From Bradyrhizobium ontarionense (GTDB taxonomy: Bacteria > Pseudomonadota > Alphaproteobacteria > Rhizobiales > Xanthobacteraceae): a stretch of DNA of 64,000 nucleotides. Within the stretch, counting starts at the first letter, position 1; each line of letters opens with the position of its first letter. The position numbers were made by a program, and so were the translations under genes. The notes under the pieces were generated by a model that did no database searches, was not told where the DNA came from, and worked only from the letters and a program-made list of their open reading frames with translations. Location of the stretch: assembly GCF_021088345.1 (NCBI RefSeq), contig NZ_CP088156.1:3224001-3288000 (forward strand). Reading direction: 5' to 3'. This document shows positions 1 to 12,909 of the stretch, piece by piece.

Positions 1-24
1 GACGAAGCCGCGTTGCGGCTTGCC

Positions 25-738
25 TTAACGCGTTGACCGGCCGCGCCGAGCGCGAAACCGCTTGCGATAGACATTCGGTGCAGCCAGCACCTGTGCAACG
101 GTCCTGGAATAGGCGATTGCGTGATCCGCGTCGAACGGCTCGAACACGAGTTCCGGCGCCTCGCGCGGCACCGGAAAACATTGCGCGACCGGAGTGCCCT
201 TCGGCACCACGCCGCAAAAATCGGGCGCGATCCACAGCGCCGGAAAGTTGATGCCGCCGTCGTGGAAACGGTCGGCATCGACGAGACCGGTCACGGTCCG
301 GAACGGCAGGTCGTCGCGATTGACCGGGTGGGTCGCAAACAGCGACCAGCCCTCAGGACATTCGATGGTCCAGAAGCTGTTGAACTTGATGGCCGCCTGC
401 CGATCTCGCGCAAACGGGGCGCCCTCGAATTGCGCGGCGACGTGAAAGCTGAGTGGTGCACGGGGATGCCCTGCGGTCGCAGCAGCCGGAACGTCCCAAT
501 CCCATGAGAACGTTCCACGGCTCACCCTGACGTCGCAAGGCAGCAGGATCATCACGCCATGGGCCATCGCATCGACGAATGGCGGGCACTGCTTGACGGT
601 ACGAATGTCGCGGCCATGCAGGTCGGAAAATGCCTGCGCCGGCATCCGGCGCAGCCAGTCGGGCAAGGCCGTCCGCGCAGCCACCGGCCGCGGCAGGTGA
701 TCGATCAGCGCGGGATCGCAGCGAAAGACCATGCGCAT
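25..738 (-). CDS. Conserved hypothetical protein
   Basis: This 237-residue protein has no signal peptide or membrane segment. I do not recognise a catalytic motif. The overall look (a short N-terminal leader, many Trp/Pro/Phe residues, a sequence such as SFWTIECPEGWSLFATHPVN) resembles small uncharacterised bacterial proteins of the DUF6065 kind, but this is a weak memory match. The start is supported by a strong GGAGGAG ribosome-binding site about 5 bases upstream of the ATG. It lies downstream of the glycerol operon on the same strand, separated from it by a terminator and a repeat, so it is probably transcribed independently. Confidence 0.6.
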   Translation of the reverse strand: MRMVFRCDPALIDHLPRPVAARTALPDWLRRMPAQAFSDLHGRDIRTVKQCPPFVDAMAHGVMILLPCDVRVSRGTFSWDWDVPAAATAGHPRAPLSFHVAAQFEGAPFARDRQAAIKFNSFWTIECPEGWSLFATHPVNRDDLPFRTVTGLVDADRFHDGGINFPALWIAPDFCGVVPKGTPVAQCFPVPREAPELVFEPFDADHAIAYSRTVAQVLAAPNVYRKRFRARRGRSTR

Positions 739-780
739 GGCGTCTCCTCCGTGACGGCGAGCGAGGTGATGATTGTAGCC

Positions 781-895
781 GTCATTGCGAGCGAAAGCGA
801 CTTGTCGGCCATAGCCCGGCGGGCGACGGCGGAGGCAATCCCGAATCGTTCTTGTGGCTCGATTGCTTCGTCACGTTGCGCTTCGCAACGGCGAC
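781..895. repeat. Dispersed palindromic element, GTCATTGCGAGCGAA family (copy 1)
   Basis: It begins GTCATTGCGAGCGAAAGCGA and carries the phrases TTGTCGGCCATAGCCCG and GATTGCTTCGTC. The same phrases recur at 16104-16222 and 31346-31425. It is non-coding and lies between the glycerol operon and the first gene. Such elements are common in Bradyrhizobium intergenic regions. Confidence 0.75.
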
Positions 896-911
896 GGAGC
901 GTGGGAATGCA

Positions 912-937
912 AAAGGCCGGGATTGCTCCCGGCCTTT
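912..937 (-). terminator. Terminator hairpin for the glp operon
   Basis: A perfect 10-bp stem, AAAGGCCGGG with CCCGGCCTTT, closes a 6-base loop. Read on the minus strand it is followed by T residues, placing it about 100 bases past the glpV stop. It is nearly symmetrical and could also act on the plus strand. Confidence 0.7.
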
Positions 938-1038
938 CGTGTTTCTCCACCGTCATGCCCCACGCAGGCGGGGCATCCTGTCAACACAGCCGTCAGCACC
1001 AGATCCGAGGTGCCACGGTGGAGTTGACGACGCGGACC

Positions 1039-2850
<1,812 letters not shown>

Positions 2851-2922
2851 GGTGTTCCTCCATTGCAGTGACAGACTTCTTCAGGCCCGGGTTGCTCCCG
2901 GATCTGCTCCAATTCGTTCGCC

Positions 2923-3252
2923 TCAGACGGTGCGGAAGATCGCCACGGCCGACGCCAACGAAATCGCGCTTGCGAGCCACAGGCTCGAAATCTCAAAACT
3001 GTTTTCGCCGAGCGGTACGCTGGCGATGGCGTCGGTCCCGACCAGTGCGATCCACACCAGATGAATGACGGCGGCAGTGATCAGCGAAATGAACAGGCGG
3101 TCGCCGCGCGTGGTCGGAATCCGCAACACGCCGACCCGCTCCGCCTCCGGATAGGCCGCAGCAAGCCACGTCATGACCCCGAGCGTGCAGGCCAGCAGAA
3201 CGAAGAAGATCGCGCTCGGCAGCGTCCAGGCCATCCATGCGATATTGTCCAT
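2923..3252 (-). CDS. glpU: Small integral membrane protein of the glycerol transporter (DUF2160)
   Basis: This is a 109-residue protein with three or four hydrophobic segments: one near residues 6-30, others around 50-70 and 80-105. It sits between the second permease and the binding protein, the position of the DUF2160 membrane protein in rhizobial glycerol operons. Its exact role is unknown; an accessory to the permease pair is likely. AGAAAGG precedes the ATG. A repeat of about 160 bp separates it from glpQ, yet all genes run the same way. Confidence 0.8.
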   Translation of the reverse strand: MDNIAWMAWTLPSAIFFVLLACTLGVMTWLAAAYPEAERVGVLRIPTTRGDRLFISLITAAVIHLVWIALVGTDAIASVPLGENSFEISSLWLASAISLASAVAIFRTV

Positions 3253-3308
3253 GGCTCAAACCTTTCTGCCAGAGCGATCAAAAGCTCTAGCACCGAATGC
3301 GGTGCGCT

Positions 3309-3472
3309 CCCTCTCCCCGTTCTTACGGGGAGAGGGTCGGGGTGAGGGGCCGATGCACGAGCGGTGCGACTTGCGAAACCTGTACCCCCTCACCCGGATT
3401 GCATCTGACGATGCAACCCGACCTCTCAGCGCGAGCGAAGCTCGTCGCGCCCCCGCAAGCTGGGAGAGGTTA
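3309..3472. repeat. Intergenic palindromic element, CCCTCTCCCCGTTCTTACGG family (copy 1)
   Basis: It begins with the small hairpin CTCCCCGTTCTTACGGGGAG and ends in GCGCGAGCGAAGCTCGTCGCGC followed by a degenerate CTGGGAGAGG. The same phrases form the long inverted repeat at 29521-29779. It is inserted inside the glp operon between glpQ and glpU without breaking a gene. Confidence 0.75.
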
Positions 3473-3509
3473 GAACCGCCGTGCGCTTGCGCGACAATCA
3501 CACCCATCA

Positions 3510-5218
<1,709 letters not shown>

Positions 5219-5221
5219 CAC

Positions 5222-6304
<1,083 letters not shown>

Positions 6305-6316
6305 GCGGCATCTCCC

Positions 6317-7402
6317 TCATAGGCTCTTCGGCGCCGCGACCAGTCGGTCGCTGGCGTCGAACACAAAGACGTCGGCGGGATCGAGCACGGCGTCCAGGAT
6401 ATCGCCGGGCTCGTATTCATGGACGCCGTGCAGCACGGCGACCCAGTTCATGCCATCGCACGTCAGGTGCACAAAGCTCTCCGAACCGGTGATCTCCGTC
6501 ACGGAGACGGTCGCCGGGAAGGCGTGGCGGCCATGGCTGGCGCCGGCCTTCGCGAGCCCGAGCTGGTGCGGGCGAAGACCGGCGCGGTAATTGCCATCGG
6601 GCAGATCGGCATAGAGTCCGCCCGCCGGCGCGCTCACGCCACCGGCGTAATGCACGCTGTCGCCACGCTTCTGGATGTCGACGATGTTCATCGGCGGGTC
6701 CGAAAACACCTGGCCGACGCGCAAGGTGTCGGGACGGCGATACACGGCTGCGGTGTCGCCGGCCTGCAGCACCTCGCCTTCCCACATGCAGATGGTACGG
6801 CCGCCGAGCAGCAGCGCTTCCGACGGCTCGGTGGTGGCATAGACGAAGATCGCGCCTGACGCCTCGAAGATGCGCGGCAGCTCGGTGCGCAGCTCCTCGC
6901 GCAGCTTGTAGTCGAGATTGGCCAGGGGCTCGTCGAGCAGCACGAGATCGGCGCCTTTCACCAACGCCCGCGCAATCGCAGTGCGCTGCTGCTGGCCGCC
7001 AGAGAGCTGCAGCGGCGTGCGCTTCAGATAGGGCTCGAGCCTGAGCAGCCCGGCGGCTTCCGCGACGCGCTTCTCGATCTCCTGGCGCGACTTGCCCTGA
7101 ACGCGCAAGGGCGAAGCGATGTTCTCATACACCGTGAGCGAGGGATAGTTGATGAACTGCTGATAGACCATCGCGACCGAGCGCTGCCGCACGTCGGCGC
7201 CGGTGACGTCCTTGCCGTCGACCAGCACGCGGCCGGTGGTCGGCCGGTCGAGGCCGGCGAGCAGCCGCATGATCGAGGTCTTCCCCGACAAGGTCGGGCC
7301 GAGCAGCACGCTGAGCGTGCCGCGCTGCAAGGTCAGCGAGACATCGCGAATGGTGGTGAGCCCGTCGACGATGCGCGAGACGTGGTCGAGCGTCACGCTC
7401 AT
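6317..7402 (-). CDS. glpS: Glycerol ABC transporter ATPase GlpS, H-loop His missing
   Basis: This is a 361-residue MalK-type ATPase. The signature LSGGQQQR at residues 133-140 and Walker B VLLDEP at 154-159 are intact. Walker A reads GPTLSGKT (35-42), with Leu where the loop normally has Gly. The switch loop reads ATTEPSEA (189-196), replacing the H-loop His with Thr191. The C-terminal regulatory domain follows from about residue 240. The start ATG overlaps the glpD stop by four bases (ATGA), and glpT follows after 12 bases. Confidence 0.9.
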   Translation of the reverse strand: MSVTLDHVSRIVDGLTTIRDVSLTLQRGTLSVLLGPTLSGKTSIMRLLAGLDRPTTGRVLVDGKDVTGADVRQRSVAMVYQQFINYPSLTVYENIASPLRVQGKSRQEIEKRVAEAAGLLRLEPYLKRTPLQLSGGQQQRTAIARALVKGADLVLLDEPLANLDYKLREELRTELPRIFEASGAIFVYATTEPSEALLLGGRTICMWEGEVLQAGDTAAVYRRPDTLRVGQVFSDPPMNIVDIQKRGDSVHYAGGVSAPAGGLYADLPDGNYRAGLRPHQLGLAKAGASHGRHAFPATVSVTEITGSESFVHLTCDGMNWVAVLHGVHEYEPGDILDAVLDPADVFVFDASDRLVAAPKSL

Positions 7403-8952
7403 GCGCGTCCCCCTGCTTCACGCACCGGAGGGGCAGCCCTGTCGCGATTGGCGACGATCCATGCATCGAGCGCGGCGATTTCCGCCGCCGACATCCGCAA
7501 CCCCAGCTTCGATCGCCGCCACACAATGTCCTCGGCCGTCAACGCCCACTCGTCCGTCATCAGGTACCTGACTTCACGCTCCGTCAAGGTGCCACCGAAA
7601 TCCTGGCCGAGATCGGCGGAAGATGTCGCCCCGGCAAGCATCGTCGCGGCCCGCGTGCCATAGGCATGCGCGATACGCTTCGCATGAGCATCTGTCAGGA
7701 AAGGATAAGTGTGGCGGAGACCGGCGATCAGCGGCGCCACGGCCGTGACCTTCATGTCGCCGCCGGGCAGCGGCGCCCTGCCGGTCCAGCCTTCCTGCGC
7801 CTTCGTGCCCTTCAGATAGGGCGCGAGGCGCTCCAGCGCCTCCTCCGACAATCGGCGGTAGGTCGTGATCTTGCCGCCATAGATCGACAACAGCGGCAGG
7901 CCGCCCGGCGTATCGAGCTCGAACACGTAGTCGCGTGTCGCCGCCTTGGCTTCGCTGGCGCCATCGTCATAGAGCGGCCGCACGCCGGAATAGCTCCACA
8001 CGACGTCGGCCGGCTTGACCGGCTTGGCGAGATATTCGCCGAGCGCGGCGCAGAGATAGGCGATCTCCTCGTCGGTCGCTTTCACCTTGGCCGGGTCGCC
8101 CTGATAGTCGCGGTCCGTCGTGCCGATCAGCGTAAAGTCCTGCTGGTAGGGGATCGCGAAGATGATGCGGCCATCGGCGTTCTGGAAGATGTAGGCGCGA
8201 TCGTGATCGTAGAGCTTGCGCACCACGATGTGCGAGCCCTGCACCAGCCGCACTTTCGCTTTTGCATTGACGCCGGCGCCCGACGCCAGCACCTGCTCCA
8301 CCCAGGGCCCGGCGGCATTGACCAGCGCACGCGCCTTGATGGTCTCGCGCTCGCCGCTCTGCGTGTTCTCGGTGGTGACCAGCCAGACGCCGTCGTCCTG
8401 CCGGATCTCGGTCGCACGGGCGCGCGTGCGGATCACGGCGCCCCGGTCGGCGGCATCGCGCGCGGTGAGCACGACGAGACGGGCATCGTCGACGAAGCAG
8501 TCGGAATATTCGAAGCCCCTGGCATAGCGCCCGGCAATCAGCGGCCGGCCGACCTCGTCGGTCCGCAAATCGACCGAACGGGTCGGCGGCAGCAGCTTGC
8601 GCCCGCCGAGATGGTCATAGAGAAACAGGCCGAGGCGCAGCAGCCAGGCCGGCCGCAGGCCCGCATGATGCGGCAGCACGAAGCGCAGCGGGCTGATGAT
8701 GTGAGGCGCGATCTGCCACAGGATCTCGCGCTCGATCAGCGCCTCGCGCACCAGGCGGAACTCGTAATATTCGAGATAGCGCAGGCCGCCATGCACGAGC
8801 TTGGTGGACCAGGACGAGGTCCCGCTCGCCAGATCGTTCATTTCACAGAGAAAAACGGAGTTTCCGCGTCCGGCCGCATCGCGCGCGATGCCGCAGCCGT
8901 TCACGCCGCCTCCGACAATGGCGAGGTCGTAGATCCGCTCCAACAGACGCAT
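7399..8952 (-). CDS. glpD: Glycerol-3-phosphate dehydrogenase (FAD)
   Basis: GlpD oxidises sn-glycerol-3-phosphate to dihydroxyacetone phosphate and passes electrons to the quinone pool at the inner membrane. The 517-residue length fits the family. The N-terminal dinucleotide-binding fold carries GGGVNGCGIARDAA from about residue 14, followed by the family phrase LASGTSSWSTKLVHGGLRYL. The C-terminal DAO domain is complete. It is the second gene of the operon, 153 bp after glpR, with an operator-like palindrome in that gap. Glycerol kinase, needed to make its substrate, is not in this window. Confidence 0.95.
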   Translation of the reverse strand: MRLLERIYDLAIVGGGVNGCGIARDAAGRGNSVFLCEMNDLASGTSSWSTKLVHGGLRYLEYYEFRLVREALIEREILWQIAPHIISPLRFVLPHHAGLRPAWLLRLGLFLYDHLGGRKLLPPTRSVDLRTDEVGRPLIAGRYARGFEYSDCFVDDARLVVLTARDAADRGAVIRTRARATEIRQDDGVWLVTTENTQSGERETIKARALVNAAGPWVEQVLASGAGVNAKAKVRLVQGSHIVVRKLYDHDRAYIFQNADGRIIFAIPYQQDFTLIGTTDRDYQGDPAKVKATDEEIAYLCAALGEYLAKPVKPADVVWSYSGVRPLYDDGASEAKAATRDYVFELDTPGGLPLLSIYGGKITTYRRLSEEALERLAPYLKGTKAQEGWTGRAPLPGGDMKVTAVAPLIAGLRHTYPFLTDAHAKRIAHAYGTRAATMLAGATSSADLGQDFGGTLTEREVRYLMTDEWALTAEDIVWRRSKLGLRMSAAEIAALDAWIVANRDRAAPPVREAGGRA

Positions 8953-8985
8953 CCCCCGGCAATCGCCTTCAAACCGGCGATTTCA

Positions 8986-9022
8986 CTTTCACTTTCGAGT
9001 TAATCACAAACGAAAGTGAAAG
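8986..9022. promoter_or_regulatory. Probable GlpR operator before glpD
   Basis: A perfect 12-bp inverted repeat, CTTTCACTTTCG and CGAAAGTGAAAG, is separated by 13 bases. It ends 34 bases before the glpD start. The extra TTTCA direct repeat on the left (TTTCACTTTCACTTTCG) suits DeoR-family operators, which often carry tandem TTTC-type half sites. GlpR, encoded next door, is the likely ligand; binding is inferred. Confidence 0.75.
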
Positions 9023-9105
9023 CAAATCGAAATCCGCATGTTGGACCGAGATTGGGCAGAACGTGCCCAATCAGGGATCAAACGGCCCGGGATGATGGCG
9101 GAATG

Positions 9106-9939
9106 TCAGGCGCGGCGTAGCACTGCTGGCGACGGGGTTTCGGTCGCTTCTGCAGCCTCGTCCGTTTCGTCAGCCGGCATCGCCGAGATCACCTCGATGC
9201 CGCGGCTGTGGCAGATGCTGGCGAGCCCGTCCGGCAGCGGACGATCGGTGACGAAGGTCTGGATCTGGCTGAGATGCGCGATGCGCACCGGCGCGCTGCG
9301 GTGGAGCTTGGTCGAATCGGCCACCAGCATCACGCTGCGGGCATTGGCGATGATGGCCTGCGCGACCTGCACCTCGCGATAATCGAAGTCGAGCAGCGCG
9401 CCCTCCTCGTCGATCGCGGACGCGCCGATGATGGCGTAATCGACCTTGAACTGGCCGATCAGCTGCGTCGCAGTCGATCCGACCACGCCGCCGTCCGAGC
9501 GCCGCACCGTGCCGCCGGCCACGATCACCTCGATGCGCGGATGGCGATAGAGCAGCATCGCGACATTGAGGTTGTTGGTGATGACCAGAAGATCCTGATG
9601 CGAGGACAGCGCGCTCGCAACCTCCTCCGTCGTCGTGCCGATGTTGATGAAGAGCGAGGAGCCGTTGGGAATGCGGGCGGCCGCGATCGCGCCAATCGCC
9701 TTCTTCTCGTCGGCAGCGACGAAGCGCCGCGCCTCATAGGCGAGGTTCTCGACCCCGGAGGCGATGATGGCGCCGCCATGGATGCGCGTCAAAGCGCGCT
9801 GCTCGCACAGATCGTTGAGGTCCTTGCGGATCGTCTGCGCCGACACTTCGAACCGGCGCGCGAGATCCTCCACCATGACGCGGCCGGAGGCGCGGGCGAC
9901 ATTCAGAATCTCGGTCTGGCGCTGTGAAAGGACAACCAT
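9106..9939 (-). CDS. glpR: DeoR-family transcriptional regulator GlpR
   Basis: This 277-residue repressor has an N-terminal DeoR winged helix-turn-helix at about residues 6-60, including RRFEVSAQTIRKDLNDLCEQ and the family phrase RIHGGA. The C-terminal sugar-phosphate sensor domain (DeoRC) contains NIGTTTEEVASAL and VVGSTATQLIGQFKVDYAIIG-type stretches. It heads the glycerol operon and probably represses it, responding to glycerol-3-phosphate. The palindrome upstream of glpD is its most likely site. Confidence 0.9.
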   Translation of the reverse strand: MVVLSQRQTEILNVARASGRVMVEDLARRFEVSAQTIRKDLNDLCEQRALTRIHGGAIIASGVENLAYEARRFVAADEKKAIGAIAAARIPNGSSLFINIGTTTEEVASALSSHQDLLVITNNLNVAMLLYRHPRIEVIVAGGTVRRSDGGVVGSTATQLIGQFKVDYAIIGASAIDEEGALLDFDYREVQVAQAIIANARSVMLVADSTKLHRSAPVRIAHLSQIQTFVTDRPLPDGLASICHSRGIEVISAMPADETDEAAEATETPSPAVLRRA

Positions 9940-10098
9940 GGCGAACTTTCGAGACGAACCGCACCATGGTGATGCCGATCGAGTCGAGCGTCAATGCGCG
10001 AGCGCGCAAAGCACCGCAGCAATTCATCGCGGTGCAGCGCGACAATTATGTCTCGTGGACGACCACGGTCGTGATGGCGACCGAATCGAGCTTGCGGA

Positions 10099-10290
10099 TC
10101 AGGCCGCGACGCTCAACTCGCCGGCGACGATGCGCATGGCGGCACGTTCGGCCTCGCGGGCGGTGCGAAACACCTGGCCTTCGAGGACATTGAAGCGGTG
10201 CGACGCCGCAAAGAAGCGGAAGCCGCCGCGATCCCGAATGACGATGCCTGCCGCCTGGGAGCTGACCTCGATGATGTAGGTGTCGGACAT
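10099..10290 (-). CDS. Small conserved hypothetical protein
   Basis: This is a 63-residue protein starting MSDTYIIEVSSQAAG and containing RDRGGFRFFAASHRFNVLEG. A longer in-frame start exists upstream, but the internal ATG gives a compact protein. No function is recognised. It lies upstream of glpR on the same strand. Confidence 0.55.
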   Translation of the reverse strand: MSDTYIIEVSSQAAGIVIRDRGGFRFFAASHRFNVLEGQVFRTAREAERAAMRIVAGELSVAA

Positions 10291-10464
10291 TGCGCATTCC
10301 CGCCGTTTATTCCGGGGCTTATAACCGGGCTCCATGACGGTTGTTCCGATCAGGGAGCCACCGGACATCCGATGTGCTGAATGCATGCCAACAGGCAATT
10401 GTGTGGATGTTATGTTTGCCGCAGCGCGCGCGATCGCGTTCTCGACGCCGCTTCAGCCGCCGAA

Positions 10465-10707
10465 TCAGTGCAAATCGTCCGGGACCAGGGTGGCCTTGCG
10501 CAGCGAGGCGCCGGCTCCGTCCAGGCGATCATGATGCTGGCCCAGCAGCTCGTAGATCGTGCGCAGATCCCGCAACACCTCGAGATGATGCTCACGAAAC
10601 GTGCTGAGCTGAACTTCGTAGATGCCAATTCTCCGCTCGGCATGAAGCAGCCGCTGCTGCAGCTTCTTGAGGACCTGCAAGGTCAAGTTCTCGTCGGCGT
10701 CCGACAT
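10465..10707 (-). CDS. Small coiled-coil hypothetical protein
   Basis: This 80-residue, strongly charged protein is predicted to be largely helical and coiled-coil, for example LQVLKKLQQRLLHAERRI. I chose the ATG at MSDADENL because GGGAG lies 8 bases upstream. The function is unknown. It may be cotranscribed with the 63-residue gene that follows. Confidence 0.55.
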   Translation of the reverse strand: MSDADENLTLQVLKKLQQRLLHAERRIGIYEVQLSTFREHHLEVLRDLRTIYELLGQHHDRLDGAGASLRKATLVPDDLH

Positions 10708-11109
10708 GGACTTACTCCCACCCTGTTCGTGCAACACGTCCCCCGACCGTTTTCCCCTGTGGCCGGCAATTCTTTCCGGCTGTCCTTTTTTGCCGTGATG
10801 ATCGGAAACGGACCACCGTCATCACCAGTGCGATGCCCCAATCGAAACTCGCAATGGGGCAGAGACGCGGCGAGACGCGCGTAAGCAACCAGAACTTGCA
10901 AACATCGTAAAGACGCCTGAGCTGTGGACAAGACCTACATCGCGCGAGATTGATCGTCGGGATGCTGATGCCCACGGATGCGTCACTGTCCGCCTCGGTC
11001 CTGCACGATGTCAGGAAACGCACGCCACCGGATCGCGGTTCCTTATGTCGAGCAAGCGCCTTATGCCGCGCGCATTAACAGAGGTTACTAATGACGGCCG
11101 CCGATGCGA
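10708..11109. other. Intergenic region without a recognisable gene
   Basis: About 400 bases lie between the thioesterase stop and the coiled-coil gene start. Overlapping short frames exist but show no homology or ribosome-binding site. It presumably holds the promoter of the small minus-strand genes. A short hairpin GCCGG/CCGGC near 10765-10785 is followed by a T run on the plus strand. Confidence 0.4.
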
Positions 11110-11538
11110 TCAGGTGGTGATCGCCCCGTCCCGTCTGACCGGCTGGGGCCGGCCGTCATCGTCGATCGACACATAGGTGAAGTTGCCGTCGGTGACCAGG
11201 ATCGGCTGCTCCTCCTTCCGGCGCAGCACCCAGGCCTCGAGACGCACGGTCATCGAGGTGCGGCCGACACGCACGAGATGCGCATAGACCGAGACGAGAT
11301 CGCCGACATAGACCGCTTTCCGGAAGTTCATCGCCTCGATCGCGACCGTCACGGTCCGCGATTTCGCGATCTTGGCGGCGAACACGCCGCCGCCGACGTC
11401 CATCTGGCTGAGCAGCCAGCCGCCGAAGATGTCGCCATTGGCGTTGGTATCGGCCGGCATCGCCAGCGTGCGGATGCAGAGATCGCCGCGGGGCTCGGTC
11501 GGCGCTGACAGCGCGGCATGGACGGTCGCTTCGGTCAC
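11110..11538 (-). CDS. yciA: Acyl-CoA thioesterase, YciA type
   Basis: This is a 142-residue single hotdog-fold thioesterase. The active-site region reads MPADTNANGDIFGGWLLSQM, the typical N-x2-G-x-(I/M)-F-G-G motif with the following Asp. These enzymes hydrolyse acyl-CoA esters in the cytoplasm. It is shorter than the two-domain acyl-CoA hydrolases and matches the YciA length. It stands alone between unrelated genes. Confidence 0.85.
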   Translation of the reverse strand: MTEATVHAALSAPTEPRGDLCIRTLAMPADTNANGDIFGGWLLSQMDVGGGVFAAKIAKSRTVTVAIEAMNFRKAVYVGDLVSVYAHLVRVGRTSMTVRLEAWVLRRKEEQPILVTDGNFTYVSIDDDGRPQPVRRDGAITT

Positions 11539-11588
11539 GTCAGGCGGTCTCCCCCGTAATATTCAGCAATGATGAGACGTAGCGCACA

Positions 11589-12212
11589 TCAGTCCGGCCT
11601 GATCATCTCGAACATGTCTTCGGCCTTGATCTCGAAATAGTCGCCGCGGCGGCCGGCGCGCACGATCGGATGCGCCAGCGCGGTCTGATAGACGCCGTCC
11701 TTGATCAGCGCCTTGTCGATATGCACGGCGACGACCTCGCCGAGGGTCAGCCAGGCCTGCGCCTTGGTGCCGTCAGCGCCCTGCAGCTGGATGATCTGCG
11801 TGACCTTGCACTCGAACGCCACCGGGCTCTCGCCGACGCGCGGCACGTTGACGAATTTGCTTGGGACGGCGGTGACGCCGGCGAGCTTGAACTCGTCGAC
11901 CTCGCGCGCGACATGCGCGGCGGTCGCATTCATGTGGGTCGCCAGATCGCGCGTCACCAGATTCCAGACGAACTCGCCGGTATCCTTGATGTTGGCGACA
12001 CTGTCCTTCCACTGCGTCGAGGAAAAGCCGATAATCGGCGGCGTGTAGTTGAAGGCGTTGAAGAAGCTGTAGGGCGCCAGGTTGACGTGGCCGTCGGCAT
12101 CGCGGGAGGAGATCCAGCCGATCGGACGCGGGGCGACGATGGCGTTGAAGGGATCGTGCTTGAGGCCGTGACCGTTCTTCGGTTCGTAGAAATGCAAGTC
12201 CTGCTCGGTCAC
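11589..12212 (-). CDS. Flavin reductase-like FMN-binding protein
   Basis: This 207-residue protein has the split-barrel flavin reductase-like domain: IVAPRPIGWISSRDADGHVN, LAPYSFFNAFNYTPP and EFVWNLVTRD are typical. Members bind FMN and reduce flavin or serve as components of oxygenases. I chose the GTG start just after GGGGAGA; the longer frame would run into the TetR gene and through a repeat. A compact 42-bp palindromic repeat lies directly upstream. Confidence 0.8.
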   Translation of the reverse strand: MTEQDLHFYEPKNGHGLKHDPFNAIVAPRPIGWISSRDADGHVNLAPYSFFNAFNYTPPIIGFSSTQWKDSVANIKDTGEFVWNLVTRDLATHMNATAAHVAREVDEFKLAGVTAVPSKFVNVPRVGESPVAFECKVTQIIQLQGADGTKAQAWLTLGEVVAVHIDKALIKDGVYQTALAHPIVRAGRRGDYFEIKAEDMFEMIRPD

Positions 12213-12233
12213 GCCATCGTCTCCCCGGATCAC

Positions 12234-12275
12234 AGTCATTCCGGGGCGATGCAGAGCATCGAACCCGGAATGACT
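12234..12275. repeat. Compact palindromic element, GTCATTCCGGG family
   Basis: A perfect 12-bp inverted repeat, AGTCATTCCGGG and CCCGGAATGACT, spans 42 bases. A larger member of the same family lies at 63281-63384. It sits in the gap between the TetR gene and the flavin-reductase gene. Confidence 0.8.
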
Positions 12276-12280
12276 GCAAC

Positions 12281-12904
12281 CTAGACCGCAGCGCTCCGTG
12301 AACCAAGCCCCGCCAGCACGAAATCGGTCATCTCCTCGACGGTCGGCCCCGGCTTGGTCGCGCATTGGGCGATCATCTGCGGATGGAAGAAGCGCATCAT
12401 CGCAGTGGTCGCGCATTTCGCGGCCAGCACCAGGTCGGGCGCTTGAAATTCGCCGGACGCCAGCCCTTGCGCGATCACGCTGCCGATGATCTCGGTGATC
12501 AACAGCATGTGCGCTTCGCAGACCTCCCAGCTCTCCTCCATGGCCACGGCGACCATCTCGTGCAGCTTGGCGTCGCCGACATAGCGTTCGCTGTTCATCC
12601 GGTGAATCGTGACGAGCAGCTCCCGCAACCGCGGCGCAGCCGGTCCCTGGCGGCCCGCGATCTCCTGGGCCGCCACCTCGACCTCGCTCATCAGTGAACG
12701 GGCCACCGCCTGGTGGATCGCCCTCTTCGAATCGAAGAAGCGATAGACATTCGCCGGACTCATGTGGAGTTCCTTGGCGATGTCGGCGACCGTCGTCTTC
12801 TGATAGCCGATCTGCCGAAACAGCCGCTCCGCCACCACGAGAATCCGCTCGCTCGTATCGGGTTCGATATGTTCGGAAACCAGCGTCATCATGCCTGCAA
12901 TCAT
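12281..12904 (-). CDS. TetR-family regulator at the end of the RND efflux operon
   Basis: This is a 207-residue regulator. Residues 15-65 form a TetR helix-turn-helix (TTVADIAKELHMSPANVYRFF). The C-terminal ligand domain is of the common TetR_C type. It begins 5 bases after the RND pump stop on the same strand, so it is probably cotranscribed. Efflux repressors are more often divergent, so this placement suggests feedback from within the operon. A candidate operator lies before the adaptor gene at 17388-17413. Confidence 0.85.
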   Translation of the reverse strand: MIAGMMTLVSEHIEPDTSERILVVAERLFRQIGYQKTTVADIAKELHMSPANVYRFFDSKRAIHQAVARSLMSEVEVAAQEIAGRQGPAAPRLRELLVTIHRMNSERYVGDAKLHEMVAVAMEESWEVCEAHMLLITEIIGSVIAQGLASGEFQAPDLVLAAKCATTAMMRFFHPQMIAQCATKPGPTVEEMTDFVLAGLGSRSAAV

Positions 12905-12909
12905 TTCAC

